64,000 bases of DNA. Origin: Polynucleobacter necessarius (lineage in GTDB: Bacteria > Pseudomonadota > Gammaproteobacteria > Burkholderiales > Burkholderiaceae). Both the position numbers and the translations under genes were made by a program. Every line of letters begins with the position of its first letter. Position 1 is the stretch's first letter. The notes beneath the pieces were generated by a model that searched no databases, was not told the origin of the DNA, and saw only the letters and a program-made list of their open reading frames with translations. Below are positions 1 to 12,827 of the stretch, one piece after another. The stretch spans positions 436,712 through 500,711 of the forward strand of contig NZ_LT606946.1 in assembly GCF_900095175.1 (NCBI RefSeq). The letters run 5' to 3'.

Positions 1-413
1 AAGTGTTGAATTTGGGCGAGGAGTAATTCGTTTACATCTTCAGGCTTTTGCAAATGCTTGTAGATTGGCAAAATCTTATCTTCAGGAACAGCCAACAACT
101 TCGCATCTTGTCCGCCTTCATCTTCCATCTCTAGCATGCCGATAGCGCGGCAGCTCACTACTGAGCCTGGCACCAATGCAAATGGAGTAATAACGAGAAC
201 GTCAACAGGATCGCCGTCACCAGCAATCGTTTTAGGGATGTAACCGTAGTTGCATGGATAATGCATTGCTGTACCCATGAAGCGGTCTACGAAGAGGCAG
301 CCAGTTTCTTTATCTACTTCATACTTCACTGGATCCGCATTCATTGGGATCTCAATAATGACGTTGAATGATTCTGGGATTTTCTTACCTGGGCTGACCT
401 TGTCGTAACTCAT
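1..413 (-). CDS. ppa: Inorganic pyrophosphatase (partial, C-terminus outside window)
   Basis: Soluble family I pyrophosphatase, hydrolysing cytosolic pyrophosphate to phosphate to drive biosynthesis. The reverse-strand reading starts at the ATG whose complement is at 411-413 (MSYDKVSPGKKIPESF) and runs off the left edge after about 137 residues. It contains the family signature DGDPVD near residue 65-70, preceded by the conserved YPCNYGYIP segment. This is the N-terminal three quarters of a normally about 175-residue enzyme. It is divergent from the toxin-antitoxin module to its right. No defect is seen in the visible part. The identification is secure; only the end is missing. Confidence 0.96.
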   Translation of the reverse strand, partial: MSYDKVSPGKKIPESFNVIIEIPMNADPVKYEVDKETGCLFVDRFMGTAMHYPCNYGYIPKTIAGDGDPVDVLVITPFALVPGSVVSCRAIGMLEMEDEGGQDAKLLAVPEDKILPIYKHLQKPEDVNELLLAQIQH

Positions 414-575
414 AAATACTCCGGTTAGTGATTAATGTGCGTTCGATCTTAGCAAAGAGGCAGAGCCATGCTGCTGAAGATTGAATCTATTCCTGTTATT
501 AAAGCCATGAATGCTTTATGACTTCTATTTTAAGGCTTTCTGCAGTAATACCTATAGATTGGTGCCCTAGGTTGC

Positions 576-605
576 TTGACAAATAGTAGGCCATTGGCCT
601 ACAAT
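576..605 (+). promoter_or_regulatory. Promoter with internal palindromic operator for the BrnT-like module
   Basis: A near-consensus sigma-70 promoter is visible: TTGACA at 576-581, an 18 bp spacer and TACAAT at 600-605. Between and overlapping the boxes is a perfect 17 bp palindrome, GTAGGCCATTGGCCTAC, at 586-602. This is the expected place for an autorepressing antitoxin (or toxin-antitoxin complex) to block RNA polymerase. The toxin start codon is 7 bp after the -10 box, so the transcript would begin at or next to the ATG. Promoter and palindrome are seen directly; the repressor role is inferred. Confidence 0.75.
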
Positions 606-612
606 ACGATCA

Positions 613-891
613 ATGGATTTTGAATGGGATATGGCTAAAAGTGATTTATGCCAGATCTCTCGAAATTTCGATTTCACATATGTAGTATCAGTTTTCATAG
701 ATCTGAATTTGTTGATAGAAAGAGATCAGCGTTGGGATTACGGGGAAGAGCGATTTCGGGCATTGGGTTTGCTGTCCGAAAAAGTATTTGTAGTGATTTA
801 TACAAAGAGGCCTGCAGCAATTAGGATTATTTCAGCTAGGCGGGCAAATCGTAGGGAGGTGAGGCGTTATGAAGAAAATCATTCGAGTTAG
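613..891 (+). CDS. BrnT-like type II toxin (putative ribonuclease)
   Basis: A 92-residue protein resembling the BrnT/RelE-fold toxin family, whose members cleave RNA. It shows the N-terminal FEWD motif and the diagnostic C-terminal run GEERFRALG ... VVIYTKR ... IRIISARRANRREVRRYE. The usual KHGxxF segment after the first helix is replaced here (ISRNFDF), so activity is uncertain. The start at 613 keeps the FEWD motif. It has no Shine-Dalgarno sequence and lies 7 bp after a -10 box, suggesting a leaderless message. The gene overlaps the next one by 23 bp. BrnT usually pairs with a ribbon-helix-helix BrnA; here the partner is an HTH protein. Confidence 0.8.
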   Translation: MDFEWDMAKSDLCQISRNFDFTYVVSVFIDLNLLIERDQRWDYGEERFRALGLLSEKVFVVIYTKRPAAIRIISARRANRREVRRYEENHSS

Positions 892-1210
892 CGTGGATCT
901 AAATGATCCTAGCAGCTTCCCTAAGGGATTCGTCGATAAGAAATTACTGGATGTAACATCAGAGCGTTTAATTAAATTGCATCAACAGCAGGATGATGCA
1001 GAGGCAATGTTGGATGCCGCTCAATATGCAAAAGGTGTGCGCGAGAGAATTGGTTTATCTCAGCAAGAGTTCTCTAAGCGCATCGAAGTCTCTCTAGAAA
1101 CCATTCGAAATTGGGAGCAAGGTAAACGCAGTCCCACTGGTGCAGCTAAAGCTTTGTTGAAAATTTTAGATAGAGCGCCTGAGATAGCATTGTTGGCTCT
1201 CAGCGTTTGA
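869..1210 (+). CDS. Helix-turn-helix (Xre-type) antitoxin
   Basis: A 113-residue protein with a C-terminal HTH domain at about residues 55-100 (GLSQQEFSKRIEVSLETIRNWEQG, shown here as two adjoining motifs: a recognition helix around SLETIRNWEQ after the SQQEFSKR helix). The N-terminal half is probably the toxin-neutralising part. It starts inside the toxin gene, 23 bp before the toxin stop, behind a strong Shine-Dalgarno sequence (AGGGAGGTGAGG), so it should be translated well and coupled to the toxin. It presumably binds the palindrome at 586-602 to repress the operon. Family placement is firm; the antitoxin role is inferred from the toxin-like neighbour. Confidence 0.8.
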   Translation: MKKIIRVSVDLNDPSSFPKGFVDKKLLDVTSERLIKLHQQQDDAEAMLDAAQYAKGVRERIGLSQQEFSKRIEVSLETIRNWEQGKRSPTGAAKALLKILDRAPEIALLALSV

Positions 1211-1222
1211 TGGCTTCACTAG

Positions 1223-1257
1223 AATTAAAATGCCTAGCAACGCTAGGCATTTTAATT
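1223..1257. terminator. Bidirectional intrinsic terminator
   Basis: A perfect 16 bp inverted repeat (1223-1238 with 1242-1257) closed by a three-base AAC loop, with A-rich and T-rich flanks on both sides. It sits between the convergent antitoxin gene and trxB and can serve both. Confidence 0.9.
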
Positions 1258-1277
1258 GATGCTTTGACTTACTTTTA

Positions 1278-4586
<3,309 letters not shown>

Positions 4587-4596
4587 GGCGACTCCA

Positions 4597-5289
4597 TTGC
4601 GTAGATTTTTATCAGTAGCAACAAGCATCTTTATCAGCCTTGCGTCATTTGCATTTTCAAGCTCTGCATTTTCTGAGGGCGAAAGTGGTGCGGAGCAGTT
4701 GCGCCAGTTTGTGCGCAATTCTAAAACTGCGGAGGGTGATTTTGTGCAGCAGCAGTTGCGCGCACCCAAGGCAAATGAACCGCAAGATAAAGACCTAAAA
4801 GTCATTCGCCAAACGCAAGGGCGTTTCGTGTTTCAGCGTCCTAGTCGTTTTATTTGGGATACCCAAAAGCCATACGAGCAAAAACTGATTGCTGATGGCA
4901 AGCAACTCATTTTGTGGGACAAGGATTTAAATCAAGCGACTTTTAGGCCGGCTGGCCAAGCTTTAGCAGCCACTCCAGCGGCAATCCTATTTGGGGAGAC
5001 TTCGCTAGATCAACATTTTGATTTAGTTGACGGTGAGGATCGCTTAGATATGAAATGGGTTGCTTTTGTGCCCAAGAAAAACCCGAATGCAAAAAACGGC
5101 AATGACTTGCCCTATACCAAGATCTCAGTGGGTATGTCTAATGGCCTGCCTAAAGCGCTAGAGCTAATAGATGGTCTAGGTAGTGTGGTGTTGGTTACTT
5201 TGGATAAGATTCAGTTGAATGTGAATCTGCCTACTAATCGCTTCACCTTTGTCCCACCTGCCGGCGCAGAAGTCTTGCGCTTAAACTAG
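4597..5289 (+). CDS. lolA: Outer-membrane lipoprotein carrier protein LolA
   Basis: Periplasmic chaperone that takes lipoproteins from LolCDE to LolB at the outer membrane. Motifs include EGDFVQQQL, GRFVFQRPSRFIWDTQKPYEQKLIADGKQ (quoted as adjoining segments GRFVFQRPSRF and WDTQKPYEQ) and a hydrophobic concave-barrel pattern typical of LolA. I prefer the TTG start at 4597. AAGG lies 8 nt upstream, just after the ftsK stop, and the product begins LRRFLSVATSIF, a clean signal peptide (about 26 residues). An ATG at 4546 in the same frame, inside ftsK, would put 17 extra residues before it. It is probably cotranscribed with ftsK. Confidence 0.93.
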   Translation: MRRFLSVATSIFISLASFAFSSSAFSEGESGAEQLRQFVRNSKTAEGDFVQQQLRAPKANEPQDKDLKVIRQTQGRFVFQRPSRFIWDTQKPYEQKLIADGKQLILWDKDLNQATFRPAGQALAATPAAILFGETSLDQHFDLVDGEDRLDMKWVAFVPKKNPNAKNGNDLPYTKISVGMSNGLPKALELIDGLGSVVLVTLDKIQLNVNLPTNRFTFVPPAGAEVLRLN

Positions 5290-5317
5290 AGCTACAGTAG
5301 AGCCTATAACACCCTAA

Positions 5318-6643
<1,326 letters not shown>

Positions 6644-6671
6644 GTAAGAAATCTAAGAAATCCCCGAAAGC

Positions 6672-6677
6672 TATAAT
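6672..6677 (+). promoter_or_regulatory. -10 element of the tRNA-Ser promoter
   Basis: A consensus TATAAT lies 13 bp before the mature 5' end of the tRNA. No clear -35 hexamer was found at the right distance, so tRNA-Ser may also be read from serS. Confidence 0.55.
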
Positions 6678-6690
6678 CGCTGTTCGGTTC

Positions 6691-6780
6691 GGAGAGATGG
6701 CAGAGTGGTCGAATGTACCTGACTCGAAATTAGGCGTAGGGTCAAACCTACCGTGGGTTCGAATCCCACTCTCTCCGCCA
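6691..6780 (+). tRNA. tRNA-Ser, anticodon CGA
   Basis: A 90 nt cloverleaf with a 7 bp acceptor stem (GGAGAGA / TCTCTCC), anticodon loop CTCGAAA giving anticodon CGA (reads UCG), a long class II variable arm typical of tRNA-Ser, the T-loop GGTTCGAATCC, discriminator G and an encoded CCA end. It immediately follows serS. Confidence 0.97.
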
Positions 6781-6828
6781 ATGAACCACTTGTCTATCCA
6801 AGTGCATCTTGAGAGTCCCCGTTAACTA

Positions 6829-7383
6829 CTAAATCTTTAAATTCCCAAGAACAATCTGAAGTATCTGAAGGATAAGTAGTAGAGCCAGTGGGGATAAATC
6901 TAAGGCACCAAAGTTGGGTATTACCCTTCTAATCGAAGCGAGTAAGGGGTTAACCAATAAAGACACTAGAAACTGTATTTGAGTTCCTGTGCCAACCCAG
7001 GAAAGAATAATGCTGACAAAAACCAGGCCAATTAGACCCGAAAGAGTCAGGTTCAGCATATCAACTAATGCCAGCGCTAACCAAGAGATATCAATCGAAG
7101 GGGCGCCAGAGATGAATAGTAGGATCGCAATTTTGGCCAAAATCAAAAGATAGGCTGCGACACAATTCGCTAGATCAAAGCGACCTATGCTGGGTATGAA
7201 GCGTCTTAGCGGCAGAACAATCCAGTTACTTAAAGGCAGAATATAAGCGCCAATAGATTTGCTTTGCCCTGCGCCTAAATTGAAGGCAAGCCACTGTAAA
7301 TAGCAGCGTAAAAGGCAGGCTCCCGCAACAATGCTAACGAGTACCTGAAGAATGAGATTGGCAATTTGTATCAACATAACCAT
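6829..7383 (-). CDS. YggT family membrane protein
   Basis: A 184-residue integral inner-membrane protein made of two YggT repeats, each with a hydrophobic hairpin followed by a conserved LPLRRFIPSIG-type or LLASIRRVIPNFG-type loop. The IRR/LRRFIP and G-x-x-DLSPL patterns mark the family. The exact molecular role is not established; YggT proteins have been linked to osmotic tolerance and often sit beside pyrroline-5-carboxylate reductase, which is not the case here. It is divergent from the cytochrome bd genes. The family call is firm and the function unknown. Confidence 0.88.
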   Translation of the reverse strand: MVMLIQIANLILQVLVSIVAGACLLRCYLQWLAFNLGAGQSKSIGAYILPLSNWIVLPLRRFIPSIGRFDLANCVAAYLLILAKIAILLFISGAPSIDISWLALALVDMLNLTLSGLIGLVFVSIILSWVGTGTQIQFLVSLLVNPLLASIRRVIPNFGALDLSPLALLLILQILQIVLGNLKI

Positions 7384-7472
7384 ATTGTAGGGCGTTTAAA
7401 CGGCAAGGGTTCAGCAGCATTATTTAATTGGTGCAACAATCAGTTATAGAAATTCAATTATTGGGAGCTGCC

Positions 7473-8831
7473 GTGCTCGATTCACTTTTATTTAATCGCA
7501 TTCAGTTTGGCGCCAATGTTTCTTTTCACATTCTGTTTCCGACAATCTCGATTGCCTTAGGCTGGTTTCTATTGTTTTTCAAGATTCAATTTAATCGCAC
7601 GGGATTGGAATACTGGCAAGAGGCTTATCAGTTCTGGGTCAAGATTTTTGCTTTGACATTTGCTTTGGGTGTAGTGAGCGGCATCACCATGAGCTTTCAG
7701 TTTGGCACTAATTGGCCTGGCTATATGGAAACTGTCGGCAACATTGCCGGACCACTATTGGCGTATGAAGTACTGACCGCCTTTTTTCTAGAAGCCACTT
7801 TTTTAGGCGTCATGCTTTTTGGTGCAAAGCGCGTCTCCGCCAGAATGCACACCATGGCCACTTTTCTCGTTGCTTTTGGAACAAGCCTTTCAGCATTTTG
7901 GATTATTGCCTTAAATTCTTGGATGCAAACTCCGCAAGGTTTCATCATGATTGATGGCAAAGCTCATGCGGTTGATTGGATGACCATCATTTTTAATCCA
8001 TCCATGCCTTACCGCTTGGGACATATGTTGCTCGCTTCATTCTTAACAGTCTCATTCTTTATCGCTGGTATTTCAGCCTATCGTTATTTACGTAATAGTC
8101 GATCAATAGCTAATGCCATGGTGATGAAGCTTGCACTTACAGTAGCGATGGTTTTAATTCCCGTGCAAATTATGCTGGGCGATATGCATGGCCTTAATAC
8201 TCTAGAGCATCAGCCAACTAAGCTTGCAGCGATGGAGGGTATCTGGGAGAGTGGTTCTGGAGTGCCTGCAGTTATCTTCGCCGTTCCCAATCAGGAAACT
8301 CGCTCTAATGATTATGAAGTGAGTATTCCCAAATTAGCTTCACTCTATTTGACACATAGTTGGAATGGAGAGGTTAAAGGTTTAGATGCTTTTGGAGACA
8401 AGATTCCACCAGTAGCCCCTGTATTTTTTGCGTTTCGAATCATGGTGGGTGTAGGTGTTCTCATGCTCTTAGTTTCTTGGTTTGCGCGTTGGCAACTGCG
8501 GGGTACTCGAGTCTTGCCGGAGTGGACAGCTAAAGTTCTAGTTTTGATGACTTTCTCTGGCTGGGTAGCTGTTTTATCAGGTTGGTATGTGACAGAAATT
8601 GGTCGCCAACCTTATCTGGTGACTGGGGTGTTAACCACGGCTCAAGCGGTAACGACATTGCCGTCAAATATGATCCTATCGACCTTACTGATGTATATCA
8701 CCGTCTATATTGGCTTGCTCATCGCTTATATATGGGCAGTGTTTTATCTGGCGCGTCAAGCAGATGAGAAGGGCGCTGCTGACGTCCACCCTGCTAAAGC
8801 AGCCCCCGTTAAAACTCCACAAGGCGCCTAA
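7473..8831 (+). CDS. cydA: Cytochrome bd-type quinol oxidase subunit I (CioA-like)
   Basis: Inner-membrane, haem-carrying subunit that oxidises quinol and reduces oxygen to water. I choose the GTG at 7473 because GGGAG lies 6 nt before it and the protein then begins MLDSLLFNRIQFG, the usual family N-terminus; an upstream TTG would add 15 atypical residues. Conserved elements are His in VSFHILFP (haem b595/d side), the AYEVLTAFFLEATF glutamates of the proton and haem-binding region, GHMLLASF, and GRQPY near the C-terminus. The Q-loop looks short, as in cyanide-insensitive CioA. It forms an operon with the next gene, 2 bp apart. Confidence 0.94.
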   Translation: MLDSLLFNRIQFGANVSFHILFPTISIALGWFLLFFKIQFNRTGLEYWQEAYQFWVKIFALTFALGVVSGITMSFQFGTNWPGYMETVGNIAGPLLAYEVLTAFFLEATFLGVMLFGAKRVSARMHTMATFLVAFGTSLSAFWIIALNSWMQTPQGFIMIDGKAHAVDWMTIIFNPSMPYRLGHMLLASFLTVSFFIAGISAYRYLRNSRSIANAMVMKLALTVAMVLIPVQIMLGDMHGLNTLEHQPTKLAAMEGIWESGSGVPAVIFAVPNQETRSNDYEVSIPKLASLYLTHSWNGEVKGLDAFGDKIPPVAPVFFAFRIMVGVGVLMLLVSWFARWQLRGTRVLPEWTAKVLVLMTFSGWVAVLSGWYVTEIGRQPYLVTGVLTTAQAVTTLPSNMILSTLLMYITVYIGLLIAYIWAVFYLARQADEKGAADVHPAKAAPVKTPQGA

Positions 8832-8833
8832 TC

Positions 8834-9850
8834 ATGAACTCCATGGATCTGACTCAGGCATCGGTATGGTTGCCACTATTTTTCTTTGTGGCTATGGGTA
8901 TTGCGATGTTGTCGTATGTTGTGCTCGATGGTTATGACTTAGGCATTGGGATGTTATTGAACCGTGCCTCTGATCCAGACAAAGATATGATGATTGCATC
9001 CATTAGCCCCTTTTGGGATGCTAATGAGACTTGGATCGTATTAGGGGTGGGGTTGCTATTGGTTGCATTTCCATTGGCGCATGGCTTGATCTTGACTGAG
9101 CTCTATTTACCAGTCGCCGTGATGTTGCTGGGCCTCATTTTGAGGGGTGTTTCTTTTGACTTCAGAGTTAAGGTCAATATTGAACAAAAGCCTTTGTGGA
9201 ACTTTTTGTTTTATGTGGGTAGTCTGTTAGCGGCAATTTCCCAGGGCATCATGATTGGACGTCTGATTGTGGGTTTTGAATCAGGCCTCTTGGGTTGGCT
9301 ATTTTCTATCTTGGTCGCCATTTGTTTGCCAGCAGGTTACATCTTGCTCGGATCAACTTGGCTTATTTTAAAAACAGAAGGCAATCTGCAGAAGCGTGCT
9401 TTTATATGGGCCAAAACCAGTCTGTGGTTAACGGCTTTTGGAGTCGCACTGGTTTCTTTGGCGACACCTTACTTTAGTCCTGAGATCATGGATAAATGGT
9501 TTGCATGGCCACAGATTCTTTGGTTATCTCCAGTGCCCATTGCAACCGCAATTTTGTTTTTACTAACGCATCATTTTATTGATGCTGTTGAAAAGAAAAC
9601 CAGCGCCCGTGAATGGTTGCCATTTGCCAGCGTAGTGGCCATCTTCTGGCTGTCATTCTTTGGGATTGCATACAGCATCTTTCCTTATGTCATTATTGGG
9701 GAGATGACCTTATGGCAGGCTGCCGCTGCTACCGAATCTCTGTGGGTAATCTTTTGGGGTGCGATAGTTGTCTTGCCAACCATCTTGGGCTACACCCTGT
9801 TTTCTTATCGCATCTTTAAGGGTAAGGCTAGTGCACTGACTTACTACTAG
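8834..9850 (+). CDS. cydB: Cytochrome bd-type quinol oxidase subunit II (CioB-like)
   Basis: Second membrane subunit of the bd oxidase, 338 residues with about 8-9 helices. The N-terminal signature YVVLDGYDLGIGML and the motif PFWDANETWIVLGVG are diagnostic of CydB/CioB. It starts 2 bp after cydA ends and must be cotranscribed with it. The complex gives a high-affinity or nitric-oxide/cyanide-tolerant respiratory branch without pumping protons. No cydX-like small subunit is found in the same orientation; a small membrane ORF lies downstream on the other strand. Confidence 0.95.
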   Translation: MNSMDLTQASVWLPLFFFVAMGIAMLSYVVLDGYDLGIGMLLNRASDPDKDMMIASISPFWDANETWIVLGVGLLLVAFPLAHGLILTELYLPVAVMLLGLILRGVSFDFRVKVNIEQKPLWNFLFYVGSLLAAISQGIMIGRLIVGFESGLLGWLFSILVAICLPAGYILLGSTWLILKTEGNLQKRAFIWAKTSLWLTAFGVALVSLATPYFSPEIMDKWFAWPQILWLSPVPIATAILFLLTHHFIDAVEKKTSAREWLPFASVVAIFWLSFFGIAYSIFPYVIIGEMTLWQAAAATESLWVIFWGAIVVLPTILGYTLFSYRIFKGKASALTYY

Positions 9851-9856
9851 GAATGC

Positions 9857-10045
9857 TCAGCGCTTATTGAGTTCTTTTAGAAGCGTTCTTTGCACTACAA
9901 ATGCCAGGGGCAGTGCAAGCCAGCCGAGCTATAAATAAGGAGAATCTACTGGCAGCGATTTTCTGACGAGATATTCAAAAATGAAGGCGGCAGCAATAGC
10001 AATCGTGCTGGAAATAATAACGTTTTTATCTATTTTCTTGCGCAT
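9857..10045 (-). pseudogene. Small two-helix membrane protein interrupted by an amber codon
   Basis: From the ATG complement at 10043-10045 a reading frame gives 38 residues (MRKKIDKNVIISSTIAIAAA..., one hydrophobic helix) and stops at TAG (complement 9929-9931). The same frame continues without further stops into a second hydrophobic stretch (LGWLALPLAFVVQRTLLKELNKR, about 23 residues) and a TGA at 9857-9859. A GAGAG ribosome-binding sequence precedes the start. The continuity suggests a 62-residue two-helix protein whose codon 39, possibly TGG, became TAG. Alternatively only the 38-residue protein (9929-10045) is real. I do not recognise the family. Confidence 0.5.
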
Positions 10046-10069
10046 AACATCTCTCATCAGTAAAGGGGT

Positions 10070-11140
10070 TTAATCGTTAAAGGTCACAACGTGATCAGCC
10101 GCTAAATAGATGCCAATTTTTTCTCCAATGGCATGATCATGGTGACTGGGAACGAAAGCAAAAATCTCTACTCCGGAGGCGAGTTTGAGAGTGTATAAAA
10201 AATCAGCGCCACGAAAAATCTTGCGCACTACTTCTGCTTGCATGGGACTGTGATCATCATGGGAGATATCATCTGCACGCAAGAGAACATCAATCTGATC
10301 GCCCACTTTTCCAGTGTGTCCAGGTTCTAAATCTAATTCACCCAGCTCGATTCTGACTTTATTGTTGGGTTGAACAAGCCCTTTTACAAAGACGCCGCGA
10401 CCAATAAAGTCTGCAACATATCGATTGACTGGTTGGTGATAGAGCTCATAAGGAACATCCCACTGAATGACTTTACCGTCAGCCATGACACCCGTTTTGT
10501 CGGCAATTGCAAATGCCTCAAATTGATCATGGGTCACGAGCAAGGCGGTAATATTATTTGCCTTGAGAATATCTCGGGTTTCACCTGCAAGGCGCTCCCT
10601 CAGTTCAATGTCCAGACTAGAGAAGGGTTCATCAAGCAAAATTAAGTCAGGCTCCGGAGCCATTGCCCTTGCCAGCGCCACTCGTTGTTGTTGTCCGCCA
10701 CTCAGTTCATGAGGGTAGGCATCAGCCTTATCTGAAAGTGAAACTCTTTCAAGCCACTCCTTGGCAACGCTGGATCTTTGCTGGCTTGGGAGATGCTGAA
10801 GGCCAAAGGCAATATTTTCTAAAACACTCAGATGGGGGAAGAGGGCAAAGTCTTGAAAGACCATGCCTACTTTTCTTAGGTTAGGCGGAGTATGAATGGA
10901 GGCAGAGCTCACTACCTGATCTCGCAACAAGATCTCACCTGCTTTTACTGGCTCAAATCCACAAATAGCTCGCAGAACGGTTGATTTCCCGCAGCCTGAG
11001 GAGCCCAGTAGGCAGCCAATTTCACCCTGGGCAAGATCTAGATTGAGACCTTTGACAGCCGTTACGCGACCTTGACCATCTAGGCTGGGATAGTCAATTT
11101 CCAGCTGTTTGATAGAAAGCAGTGTGTGAGTGGAGTTCAT
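10070..11140 (-). CDS. fbpC: Ferric-iron ABC transporter ATP-binding protein (FbpC-like)
   Basis: A 356-residue ATPase that energises iron(III) import. It has Walker A GSSGCGKST near residue 47, Q-loop VFQDFALFPH, signature LSGGQQQR, Walker B LILLDEPFSSLD and the switch histidine in THDQFEAFAIAD. The C-terminal 100 residues form a TOBE-like regulatory domain. It is transcribed divergently from the permease with 68 bp between the starts. The pairing with an FbpB-type permease and an FbpA-type binding protein supports iron rather than sulfate, spermidine or thiosulfate as substrate. Confidence 0.88.
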   Translation of the reverse strand: MNSTHTLLSIKQLEIDYPSLDGQGRVTAVKGLNLDLAQGEIGCLLGSSGCGKSTVLRAICGFEPVKAGEILLRDQVVSSASIHTPPNLRKVGMVFQDFALFPHLSVLENIAFGLQHLPSQQRSSVAKEWLERVSLSDKADAYPHELSGGQQQRVALARAMAPEPDLILLDEPFSSLDIELRERLAGETRDILKANNITALLVTHDQFEAFAIADKTGVMADGKVIQWDVPYELYHQPVNRYVADFIGRGVFVKGLVQPNNKVRIELGELDLEPGHTGKVGDQIDVLLRADDISHDDHSPMQAEVVRKIFRGADFLYTLKLASGVEIFAFVPSHHDHAIGEKIGIYLAADHVVTFND

Positions 11141-11208
11141 CTCTATAATTTTCTCATTAATGCTAGTGGTTTAATACATAGCTAGAGTCTAAACGGATTG
11201 TGGATTGA

Positions 11209-12765
11209 ATGAATCGTATTGTGGTGCCGCTTGCCCTGTTGTTATTTTTGCCCCTATTTGGCTTGGCAGCACCATTCCTATTTCCGGGAAGTGATTTATT
11301 AGTCAGCGGCACCCTGAGTCATTTGTGGAGCTTTGTGTTGGGCGGATATATTGCCTCCACCTTAGTACTCATACTCGGTGTTGGGGTGGGGGTATTTATT
11401 CTGGGTGTGGGCAATGCCTGGATCATCGCTAGCTATGATTTTCCGGGTAAAAAAATATTTGAGTGGGCTTTAATTCTTCCCTTGGCCGTCCCTACTTACG
11501 TCATGGCTTATTTATTTGTAGATCTGCTGCAGTTTTCTGGGCCGATACAAAGTGGCCTTCGTAGCATGCTGGGAATGGAGTCGCTATGGTTCTTTCCAGA
11601 TCCGCGTTCATTGAGTGGGGCTATTTGGTCTTTTTCATTCTGCCTCTTTCCCTATGTCTATCTCATTACTCGTACTGCATTTCTAGAGCGTAGCGGTCGA
11701 TTGATTGAGGTTTCAGAAACGCTTGGCTACAGTCCTCTGCAAGGGTTTATGAAGTTAGTGCTACCTATGGCAAGACCAGCTATCTTCGCCGGCATGGCCT
11801 TGGCACTCATGGAGGTCTTGGCTGATTTTGGAGCGGTTTCTTACTTTGGTGTGCAGACCTTTGCAACGGGCATCTTTAAGGCTTGGCTTTCTTTTGGTGG
11901 CCGTGTGGCTGCGGTGCAGCTTGCTTTGGGCCTGTTGAGTTTTGTCCTACTCATCTTTTTTATTGAGCAGAGTAGCCGTTCAAAATTGCGTTATGCCTCA
12001 TCATCAAGAGGTAAGACATTGGCTAAGTCTCTGCGCGGTAAGGGGGCTTTTTTTGCATTTGCATTTTGTGGTGCCACGCTCTTGTGCGGATTCTTGTTGC
12101 CAGCATTTGCACTCGTGCAATTACTCTTTAAGCAAGGTCTGACAATTGATATTCGATATCTAGACTGGTTGAGTAATTCTTTATCTGTTTCAGTTTTGAC
12201 TGCAGTCATTTCGGTTGTGCTGGCAGTATTTTTTGCTTACTCGGTGAGAATGAATGCTCGCTTAAGCTGGGTCAATCGATTGCTAGGATTTGGTTATGCA
12301 CTCCCTGGTGCGGTACTTGCCATCGGCATCCTTTCTTTTCTAGAGATTTTTCAGCTCGCTTGGTGGATATCTGCGAGCATGCTGGTCCTGGTCTACGCAT
12401 ATTTGGTCCGCTTTCTTTCCTCCAGCTTGCAAAGTGTAGAGGCTGGGCTCGCGCGCATCACTCCATCTATGGATGCTTCAGCGGCCCTCTTAGGCTTATC
12501 TAAGGCACAGATTTTGAGGCGGGTACATGTACCCTTGCTAAAACGAAGTCTCATTACAGCCGGCCTCTTTGGCTTTGTGGATGTGATGAAAGAGTTGCCA
12601 GCAACCCTACTATTGCGCCCCTTTAATTTTGATACTTTGGCTGTGGCTACCTATCAATTAGCGGCAGATGAACGTCTTGCTGAGCTGGCTTTACCCTCCT
12701 TAACGATTGTTTTAGTTGGGCTTTTCCCGGTTTTACTGCTTTCCAGGGTGATTTCTAAATCTTAA
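11209..12765 (+). CDS. fbpB: Ferric-iron ABC transporter permease (FbpB-like)
   Basis: A 518-residue inner-membrane protein with two fused permease halves of about six helices each, as in FbpB, SfuB and HitB. Each half carries an EAA loop: one around SETLGYSPLQGFMKLVLPMARPA (quoted in part: ETLGYSPLQGFMKLVLP) near residue 175, the other around SAALLGLSKAQILRRVHVP near residue 425. It is divergent from the ATPase gene and 62 bp upstream of the binding protein, with a Fur-like box overlapping its stop codon. Confidence 0.9.
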   Translation: MNRIVVPLALLLFLPLFGLAAPFLFPGSDLLVSGTLSHLWSFVLGGYIASTLVLILGVGVGVFILGVGNAWIIASYDFPGKKIFEWALILPLAVPTYVMAYLFVDLLQFSGPIQSGLRSMLGMESLWFFPDPRSLSGAIWSFSFCLFPYVYLITRTAFLERSGRLIEVSETLGYSPLQGFMKLVLPMARPAIFAGMALALMEVLADFGAVSYFGVQTFATGIFKAWLSFGGRVAAVQLALGLLSFVLLIFFIEQSSRSKLRYASSSRGKTLAKSLRGKGAFFAFAFCGATLLCGFLLPAFALVQLLFKQGLTIDIRYLDWLSNSLSVSVLTAVISVVLAVFFAYSVRMNARLSWVNRLLGFGYALPGAVLAIGILSFLEIFQLAWWISASMLVLVYAYLVRFLSSSLQSVEAGLARITPSMDASAALLGLSKAQILRRVHVPLLKRSLITAGLFGFVDVMKELPATLLLRPFNFDTLAVATYQLAADERLAELALPSLTIVLVGLFPVLLLSRVISKS

Positions 12766-12783
12766 TTGATAATCATTCGTATT
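12764..12783 (+). promoter_or_regulatory. Fur-like iron box upstream of fbpA
   Basis: The core TTGATAATCATT at 12766-12777 matches the centre of the Fur consensus GATAATGATAATCATTATC; the right arm is imperfect. It overlaps the fbpB stop and lies about 50 bp before the fbpA start. This fits iron-repressed expression of the binding protein from its own promoter. Confidence 0.65.
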
Positions 12784-12827
12784 TGTGATACATTAGATTT
12801 ATTCTAATTCTGATCGTAAATACAACA

